Part shown: piece after piece, positions 1 to 4,530 of the stretch
How the letters are laid out: the number at the start of each line of letters is the position of its first letter
Numbering within the stretch: position 1 is the stretch's first letter
Assembly: GCA_025356915.1 (NCBI GenBank)
Contig: JANXQG010000695.1
Span: 1 to 6,257, forward strand
Direction of reading: 5' to 3'
Length of the DNA: 6,257 nt
Source: Planctomycetota bacterium
Lineage (GTDB): Bacteria; Planctomycetota; Planctomycetia; Pirellulales; Thermoguttaceae
Notes under the pieces: model-generated
Seen by the model: the letters and a program-made list of their open reading frames with translations, nothing else
Databases searched by the model: none
What the model was told of the DNA's origin: nothing
Translations under genes and position numbers: made by a program

Positions 1-1119
1 CGCGACGAGGTCGGCCAACTCACGCAAGCCATCGACCATGCGGCGGCTTCGTTCAGCAAGGTCGTCAAGGATATTCGCGACACGTCGAAAGGTATTGGCG
101 TTTCGGCAACCGAACTTTCGAGCGTCTCGCACCAAATGCTCGTCCAAAGCGAGGAGATGACGACACAAGCGGGTTATGTTGCCGGCAGCACCGAGCAGAT
201 GACCACGAACGTCAGCACCATGGCCGCCGCCGCTGAAGAGATGAGCATGAATGTCATGTCCATCTCCTCGGCCAGCGAAGAGATCAGTGTGAATGTCGGC
301 ACGATCTCGTCGGCGGCCGTGGCGACCGCCCGGAACGTCACCGCCGTGGCAGGGGTAATCCAGGAATCGACGCTGGCATTCGAGGCGATTTCTCGCGATG
401 CCCGCGAAGGTTCGTCAATTGCTGGCAAAGCCCTCACGATGGCCGACAGCGCCAACGCAACCATGAAGGGGTTGGATCATTCCGCGACCGAGATCGACAA
501 GGTCACGGGAACGATCAAAATGATCGCCCTGCAAACCAATTTACTTGCGCTCAACGCGACCATCGAAGCCACCACGGCCGGCGAAGCGGGCAGGGGATTC
601 GCCGTAGTTGCCAAAGAAATCAAGGAACTGGCGAACCAAAGCTCGAAGGCGGCGGAAGACATCGCTCGTAAAATCGAAGGTGTGCAGTCCAGCACGCGCG
701 ATGCGGTGCAGGTCATTCGCGCAGTGCAGGATATCATCCAGACGTTGAATGCCTCTTCCGGACGGATCGCCGAGTCCGTCGAGAAACAGAACTGCGCGGC
801 TAAAATGAGTGCCGGTAACCTGAGCGACGCCAGCAAGGGTGTGGAGCACATTGCCCTTTCCATTGCCGAGGTTGCCAAGGGTGCCAGCGACATGTCGCGC
901 AATGCCAGCGAAGCCGCCCAAGGGGCCACGGACGTTTCGCGCAATGCCAGTGAAGCGGCTAAAGCAGTCACCGATATCTCCAGCAATATCCACGGCGTCA
1001 GCCACGCGACGCGCGATAACACGGCCAGCGCACAGCAAGTGAACGCCTCCGCCGAACGATTGGCATCCATTGCCGGCCAACTCCAACAACTCGTCGGCCG
1101 CTTCACCGTCGAGGAATGA
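1..1119 (+). CDS. Methyl-accepting chemotaxis protein, C-terminal cytoplasmic part (5' end outside window)
   Basis: Chemoreceptor signalling domain that would control CheA kinase through CheW at the membrane-linked receptor array. The frame is open from base 1, so the sensor, membrane segments and most of HAMP lie upstream; 372 residues are visible. Residues 2-6 (DEVGQ) look like the end of a HAMP domain. Residues 53-108 form four 14-residue units with EE or EQ pairs at 51-52, 65-66, 79-80 and 93-94, which are candidate methylation sites. The hairpin tip lies around 176-200, recognisable from QTNLLALNA and AGEAGRGFAVVAKE. A descending helix with further 14-residue units (285-354) ends in LQQLVGRF. 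No NWETF-type CheR/CheB-docking pentapeptide is present at the C-terminus (FTVEE). Oddity: the tip reads EATTAGE where the family normally has EAARAGE. Family assignment is near certain; the sensed signal cannot be known from this window. Confidence 0.96.
   Translation, partial: RDEVGQLTQAIDHAAASFSKVVKDIRDTSKGIGVSATELSSVSHQMLVQSEEMTTQAGYVAGSTEQMTTNVSTMAAAAEEMSMNVMSISSASEEISVNVGTISSAAVATARNVTAVAGVIQESTLAFEAISRDAREGSSIAGKALTMADSANATMKGLDHSATEIDKVTGTIKMIALQTNLLALNATIEATTAGEAGRGFAVVAKEIKELANQSSKAAEDIARKIEGVQSSTRDAVQVIRAVQDIIQTLNASSGRIAESVEKQNCAAKMSAGNLSDASKGVEHIALSIAEVAKGASDMSRNASEAAQGATDVSRNASEAAKAVTDISSNIHGVSHATRDNTASAQQVNASAERLASIAGQLQQLVGRFTVEE
157..324 (+). repeat. Four 42-bp (14-residue) coding units in the MCP ascending helix
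   Basis: Units begin at 157, 199, 241 and 283. They share a pattern with M/I at position 1, N near position 4 and, in the middle units, EE at positions 13-14. Fourteen residues equal two heptads, as expected for the four-helix coiled coil of a chemoreceptor. The repeated EE or EQ pairs are likely adaptation (methylation) sites. The units are diverged in DNA, so this is an old protein-level repeat rather than a recent duplication. Confidence 0.6.
853..1020 (+). repeat. 42-bp (14-residue) coding units in the MCP descending helix
   Basis: Successive units begin at 853, 895, 937 and 979. The second and third are the most alike: both start TCGCGCAATGCCAG and encode SRNASEAA, and 19 of their first 21 bases match (895-915 against 937-957). 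The close DNA match suggests a fairly recent duplication or gene conversion of one two-heptad unit. The ascending arm also consists of 14-residue units, so a change in one arm would need a compensating register change in the other. Confidence 0.6.
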
Positions 1120-1123
1120 ATCG
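1111..1123 (+). promoter_or_regulatory. Ribosome binding site for cheB inside the MCP 3' end
   Basis: GAGGAA at 1111-1116 lies seven bases before the ATG at 1124 and overlaps the last two sense codons of the MCP. The MCP stop TGA (1117-1119) is separated from the cheB ATG by four bases. This fixes the cheB start and suggests translational coupling. Confidence 0.7.
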
Positions 1124-2245
1124 ATGCCAAGCTGCTCGCACATACTGATTGTTGACGACTCGCGAATCTTTCGCGCGGCACTCGAAGCATCGTTGGCTGG
1201 GCAAGATGACATCGAGGTCGTTGGCTCCGTCTTCTCGGGCGAGAAAGCATTGGAGTTCATTAAGGCATCGCCCCCAGACCTTGTGACGCTTGACGTCGAG
1301 ATGCCAGGCTTGGGCGGTCTCGATACGCTCAAGGCCATCCAGCAGATCAATGCCGGAATGGGACCGGGTACGGAAGTTGGCGTCGTCATGGTGAGCGCCT
1401 ATACCAAACGCGGAGCGGATATCACCATGCAAGCCTTGCAGGCCGGTGCCTTCGATTTTGTCACCAAACCCAGCGGCCCGCAACAGGAAGAAAACCTCAA
1501 CATCTTACGGCAACAATTGTTGAGCAAAATTCGCCTGTTCATGGCAGAGCGCAGTCGGAAACGGGCGTCCATGGAACTGGCTGCGTTGCAACTTGCCCAA
1601 AGTGCAAGGCAAGTCCCGCGTTCAAGCGGAACTCGCCTACCTCGGTCAGCGCATCGCCAGGCGGTTCGAGCGATCGTCATTGCCACGTCCACGGGCGGGC
1701 CCAAGGCGCTGGAAATACTGTTGCCCGACCTTGTTCGGCGAGTTCATCTGCCGATCCTGGTCGTCCAGCACATGCCACCTAAGTTTACGCAATCGCTTGC
1801 CGAGAATCTTGCGCGGCTTTCGGATAGCACCGTGGTGGAAGCCGGCGATGGTGACGCGGTCTGCGGCAAGTGCGTCTATATCGCTCCAGGCGGCAAACAT
1901 CTGCTGTTGCGCAGCGATCGCGGACGTCTGCTCATTGGCATCAATGAACAATCTCCGGAAAATGGCTGCCGCCCCTCGGCCGACGTGCTTTTTCGCTCCG
2001 CCGCGACAGCACTCCAAGGGGGCGTTCTGGCAATCGTGCTGACGGGCATGGGCCGCGACGGCACCGCCGGCCTCGGGGCGATCAAAAGGGCTGGCGGATA
2101 CGCTCTTGTTCAGGATCAGGGCACGAGCGTTGTCTGGGGCATGCCGGGCAGCGCCGTCGAGGCCGGCTTGGCAGATGAGGTGCTTCCCCTCGGCGAAATT
2201 GCCAAGGCCGCCGAAGTCTTGGTTGCCTCCATCAAAACAGATTGA
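1124..2245 (+). CDS. cheB: CheB: chemotaxis response regulator, protein-glutamate methylesterase/glutamine deamidase
   Basis: Removes methyl groups from receptor glutamates and deamidates receptor glutamines, giving negative feedback in chemotactic adaptation; activated by phosphotransfer from CheA. The protein has 373 residues, normal for CheB. The receiver domain (about 1-125) has the acidic pair D11/D12, phosphoacceptor D57 in LDVEMPG, S91 in the MVSAYT segment and K115 in VTKPSG. A charged linker (about 126-180) leads to the methylesterase domain with S189 in ATSTGGP, H216 in VQHMPP and D312 in TGMGRDG. The spacings match the Salmonella Ser-His-Asp triad, so the enzyme looks intact. ATG 1124 is chosen over the in-frame ATG at 1070 because it has a good Shine-Dalgarno sequence and begins directly at the receiver's first strand (SHILIVDDS). 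It sits immediately behind an MCP, so that receptor is a likely substrate; no cheR, cheA or cheW is visible here. Confidence 0.97.
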   Translation: MPSCSHILIVDDSRIFRAALEASLAGQDDIEVVGSVFSGEKALEFIKASPPDLVTLDVEMPGLGGLDTLKAIQQINAGMGPGTEVGVVMVSAYTKRGADITMQALQAGAFDFVTKPSGPQQEENLNILRQQLLSKIRLFMAERSRKRASMELAALQLAQSARQVPRSSGTRLPRSAHRQAVRAIVIATSTGGPKALEILLPDLVRRVHLPILVVQHMPPKFTQSLAENLARLSDSTVVEAGDGDAVCGKCVYIAPGGKHLLLRSDRGRLLIGINEQSPENGCRPSADVLFRSAATALQGGVLAIVLTGMGRDGTAGLGAIKRAGGYALVQDQGTSVVWGMPGSAVEAGLADEVLPLGEIAKAAEVLVASIKTD

Positions 2246-2271
2246 AATGGGGGGCGAAGGTAGGTCCAGAT

Positions 2272-2317
2272 AAGGGGTCGGGAGTTGTTGTTGTCAACAT
2301 CAAAGACTCGACCCCTT
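2272..2317. repeat. Imperfect palindrome downstream of cheB, possible terminator or REP-like element
   Basis: AAGGGGTCG (2272-2280) is exactly complementary to CGACCCCTT (2309-2317). Inside, AGT/ACT can continue the stem past a two-base bulge, and TGTTG/CAACA can form an apical hairpin. The right arm runs into TTTTC and then a long pyrimidine tract to about 2337. This could end the MCP-cheB transcript. The AAGGGGTCGGGAG arm also resembles dispersed palindromes I recall from planctomycete genomes, so it may be a copy of a repeat family; that is from memory and not verified. Confidence 0.6.
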
Positions 2318-2414
2318 TTCTCCTTCCTTTTCTTTCCTAGGCAGCAAATTTCAGACCAATTTTCTGTTTGCAGACATCCTGGAGCATGAACCGAGTATCG
2401 AAAACTTGTCCGGC

Positions 2415-2423
2415 TGGTATAAT
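2415..2423 (+). promoter_or_regulatory. Extended -10 promoter (TGGTATAAT)
   Basis: TGG directly before a perfect TATAAT gives a TGn-TATAAT extended -10. No good -35 hexamer lies 16-18 bases upstream, which extended -10 promoters can tolerate. It would start transcription near 2430, leaving a leader of about 125 bases before the ATG at 2557. Position and orientation suit the exported PHP-like gene. Evidence is sequence match only. Confidence 0.4.
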
Positions 2424-2556
2424 GAGGGAAGGCTGTTCGGCACTTTAGGCCGAGTCCCAGCATCACGAGATCGAAATCTCTCATGTCCCGTCTGGCTTTA
2501 CGAACGCGATGTGCGCTAGCGAATTTCCACCCTCCCCAACGCGACATATCCCAATC

Positions 2557-3489
2557 ATGCAAACCAATAGCGTCATAACTTCCCTCCTTGTTTTCGTAGG
2601 AGTGTTCGTCACTGCGGCCCATGCCGAGGAGCAGTCCTGGGTCTCGCGTTTCGATGGATGGAAGGCGAAAATGGGTTCAGCAGAACTGCAAAGAACAGGC
2701 TTTCCTCTCATCGACTACCACATCCACCTCAAGGGCGATCTCACGCTGGAAAAGGCCCTGGAGTACAGTCGCAAGAACGGCGTCTTCTACGGCATCGCGG
2801 CCAACTGTGGATTGAAGTTTCCCATCACCGATGATCGAGGCATCAACGAGTATATCGAGAAGATGAAAGGCCAGCCGTGCTTCGTTGGAATGCAGGCCGA
2901 AGGCCGCGAATGGCCGACGTTGTTCTCCAAAGAGGCCATCGCGAAGTTCGATTATGTCTTCACCGACGCCATGACCATTGTCGATCATCGCGGCCGCCGA
3001 GCGAGACTCTGGATGCCCGAAGAAGTCGATGTTCCCGACAAACAGGCATTCATGGAACTGCTCGTGCGGACGATCGAACAGATCCTCGACAACGAGCCGA
3101 TCGACATCTACGTTAACCCGACCTACCTACCCGACGTGCTCATCGAGGAATACGACGCGCTCTGGACGCCCGAGCGACTCAAGCGGGTGATCGACGCTAC
3201 CACCCGTAACCGCGTGGCGATCGAAATTAGCAACCGGCTGAAGCTACCCAAGGCCGATTTCATCCGCCAGGCGAAGAAGGCCGGCATCAAATTCACCGTT
3301 GGCACGAACAATATCGATTCAAAGCTCGGCCAGGAGGAATATGCCTTGCGGATGATCCGCGAGTGCGATCTCAAGCCCAGCGACATGTTCCTGCCCAAAC
3401 CTGACGGTAAGAAACCGATCCAGGTCCGTGGATTCAAAGCAAAAACGAAGGAGGAGATTCGACAGAAAAATGATGGGACGGAAAAATAA
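2557..3489 (+). CDS. Exported PHP/TIM-barrel-like protein of unknown function
   Basis: From the ATG at 2557 the product has 310 residues. A Sec signal peptide is visible: a hydrophobic run at 6-20, then AHA|EE with likely cleavage after residue 23. The mature part begins its fold at LIDYHIHLKG (H55, H57), the first metal-binding motif of PHP phosphoesterases and some amidohydrolases. Further candidates are E115 in QAEGREW, D137/H143, and E223 in VAIEISNRLKLP, which looks like the PHP strand LEINS. The usual later motifs are altered: NPTYLP (N187) replaces the expected GHP-like His, and GTNNID (250-254) replaces GSDAH. A hydrolase is possible but the substrate is unknown. No clear Shine-Dalgarno precedes the start; an in-frame ATG at 2509 would add 16 residues including an Arg, giving the signal a positive charge it otherwise lacks, so that start remains possible. 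The last nine residues and the stop lie in an inverted repeat. Confidence 0.8.
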   Translation: MQTNSVITSLLVFVGVFVTAAHAEEQSWVSRFDGWKAKMGSAELQRTGFPLIDYHIHLKGDLTLEKALEYSRKNGVFYGIAANCGLKFPITDDRGINEYIEKMKGQPCFVGMQAEGREWPTLFSKEAIAKFDYVFTDAMTIVDHRGRRARLWMPEEVDVPDKQAFMELLVRTIEQILDNEPIDIYVNPTYLPDVLIEEYDALWTPERLKRVIDATTRNRVAIEISNRLKLPKADFIRQAKKAGIKFTVGTNNIDSKLGQEEYALRMIRECDLKPSDMFLPKPDGKKPIQVRGFKAKTKEEIRQKNDGTEK

Positions 3490-3596
3490 GAAAAGGAATA
3501 GGGAACACTATTCTTCGCTAATGGACACTAATGATTCGTGTCCATTAGTTTCCCTCTTCCTCTTCCCATTTTTCTGTCCCTCATTTTTCTGTCGAA
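3458..3596. repeat. 139-bp inverted repeat (MITE/REP-like) between convergent genes
   Basis: The left arm from TTCGACAGAAAAATGA (3458) and the right arm ending TTTTTCTGTCGAA (3596) are complementary over roughly 50 bases, with a few mismatches and small gaps. After a seven-base unpaired insertion (TTCTTCG, 3511-3517) they meet in a perfect 11-bp stem, CTAATGGACAC (3518-3528) with GTGTCCATTAG (3538-3548), around a nine-base loop. Within each arm GACAGAAAAATGA is followed by a near copy (GGGACRGAAAAAT). It encodes no protein of its own. It lies between a plus-strand gene and sdhB on the minus strand, so it may also serve as a two-way terminator. It carries the stop codon of the plus-strand gene (3487-3489). 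Confidence 0.85.
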
Positions 3597-3608
3597 AAGA
3601 GATACTCA

Positions 3609-4445
3609 CTACCAGTCGAAGATTTTCTTCAAGGAATGAATGGTGGCGGCCCGGCCGCCACGGGCGATGGCGGTGGTTAATGGAAGGCTCTTAGGGCAGA
3701 CCTTCACGCAGTTTTGTGCATTGCCGCAGACCTGGATGCCACCCTCAGCCGTCAAGGCATCGAGCCGCTCGCCAGCGTTCATCGCGCCAATCGGATTCAT
3801 GTTGAACAGATCGACCTGGGCGATAGCGTGGGCACCAATGAACGAACGATCGACCGCCTCGCGCAATCGTATTTTGAACTGTTCCTGGGTCTCGTCGGGT
3901 TGCTTGAGCAGTTCCATCTTCAAAAACTGCGGACAGGCCTCCAGACAGCAACCGCAACTCATGCACTTGCTGTATTCGTAGGCAAACTGCTGTTGCTCCT
4001 GTGACTGCCGAGAGCCGGAACCCATGTCGTAGTAACTATCAACCGGCACCCAAGCCTTGATCTTCTCCAGCGAAGCAAAAAGCCTCGATCGGTCGACCAT
4101 CAGGTCGCGGACTACCGGAAATTTGGTCATCGGCCGCAGCTCAATACATTCTGCCTTGTCTTTGAGCAAGTTATCGATCAGGGCCGAACAGGCCTGCCGC
4201 ACGCGGCCGTTGATCACCATCGTACACGCCCCGCAGACCTCCTCGAGACAATTGCACTCCCAGACGACCGGCGCAACATTCTGCGAGTTGGTGGTGACTG
4301 GCGATTCAGCGATCTTTTGTAGAGCCGAGATCACATTCATGTCAGGCTCATACTCGACTCGGAACTCATTCCAGTAGCCTTGTTTACCCGGCAGATCCTG
4401 GCGAAGGATACGGACGGTGAAGGTGCGAGGGGGAGAATCGTTCAT
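3609..4445 (-). CDS. sdhB: SdhB: succinate dehydrogenase/fumarate reductase iron-sulfur subunit
   Basis: Carries electrons from the flavin of SdhA through three Fe-S clusters to the membrane quinone site; peripheral membrane complex, TCA cycle and respiration. It has 278 residues. An N-terminal ferredoxin-like domain binds [2Fe-2S] through C66, C71, C74 and C86 (extra C64). The C-terminal domain has C161xxC164xxC167xxxC171P for [4Fe-4S] and C240x5C246xxxC250P for the third cluster. The stretch from GAHAIAQVDLFN to CPKSLPLTTAIA closely resembles the Bacillus-type (type B) subunit, which implies a menaquinone-linked enzyme with a single di-haem membrane subunit; that is family inference. The ATG at 4443-4445 is the first good start; no strong Shine-Dalgarno is seen, so it may depend on coupling to sdhA, whose stop is 33 bases upstream. 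Fumarate reductase is the alternative name for the same architecture. Confidence 0.95.
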   Translation of the reverse strand: MNDSPPRTFTVRILRQDLPGKQGYWNEFRVEYEPDMNVISALQKIAESPVTTNSQNVAPVVWECNCLEEVCGACTMVINGRVRQACSALIDNLLKDKAECIELRPMTKFPVVRDLMVDRSRLFASLEKIKAWVPVDSYYDMGSGSRQSQEQQQFAYEYSKCMSCGCCLEACPQFLKMELLKQPDETQEQFKIRLREAVDRSFIGAHAIAQVDLFNMNPIGAMNAGERLDALTAEGGIQVCGNAQNCVKVCPKSLPLTTAIARGGRAATIHSLKKIFDW

Positions 4446-4463
4446 GGTTAACCACTATCTTTT

Positions 4464-4530
4464 GATCATTTATGTTTCTTATTTTGAATTTATTTCGGAT
4501 TTCGACATTCGGATTTCGGATTTTGTCATT
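4464..4530 (-). repeat. AT-rich tandem repeat at the sdhA 3' end and sdhA-sdhB gap
   Basis: On the minus strand ATGACAAAATCCGAA is followed 21 bases later by ATGTCGAAATCCGAA, then TAAATTCAAAATAAG and further AT-rich sequence. Over 4461-4530 only 19 of 70 bases are G or C, in sharp contrast to the flanking genes. The AAATCCGAA periodicity resembles dispersed intergenic repeats I recall from planctomycete genomes (unverified). Because the unit is 21 bases, it stays in frame and is translated as the SdhA tail. Confidence 0.7.

Larger units (their letters stand above)
2246..2556. other. Gene-free region between cheB and the exported protein
   Basis: These 311 bases hold the palindrome at 2272-2317, a pyrimidine-rich tract (about 2311-2337), an extended -10 promoter (2415-2423) and two short hairpins in the presumed leader: TCGGC/GCCGA at 2437-2453 and GAGAT/ATCTC at 2467-2480. 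I see no convincing gene on either strand and no recognised riboswitch. The minus-strand open frame here has low-complexity, family-less content and is not credible. Confidence 0.6.

Noticed and set aside
1070..1123. Upstream in-frame ATG that would lengthen CheB by 18 residues
   Set aside because: It overlaps the MCP end, has no Shine-Dalgarno advantage, and adds residues ahead of a receiver domain that begins naturally right after ATG 1124.
477..1389. Long minus-strand open frames opposite the MCP and cheB start (257 and 282 residues)
   Set aside because: They are antisense shadows of high-GC coding sequence. Their translations have no recognisable domain, while the plus strand holds a convincing MCP and CheB throughout.
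2116..2622. Minus-strand open frame of 168 residues spanning the cheB end and the intergenic region
   Set aside because: It crosses the palindrome and promoter region, shows no family features, and overlaps real genes at both ends.
3458..3596. Possible CRISPR array or tRNA in the repeat-rich intergenic region
   Set aside because: There are two inverted arms and not regularly spaced direct repeats with spacers, and no cloverleaf or conserved tRNA boxes are present.
3428..3694. Plus-strand open frame of 88 residues across the inverted repeat
   Set aside because: Its translation is the repeat itself plus the antisense of sdhB (runs of K/R and F/S); not a plausible protein.
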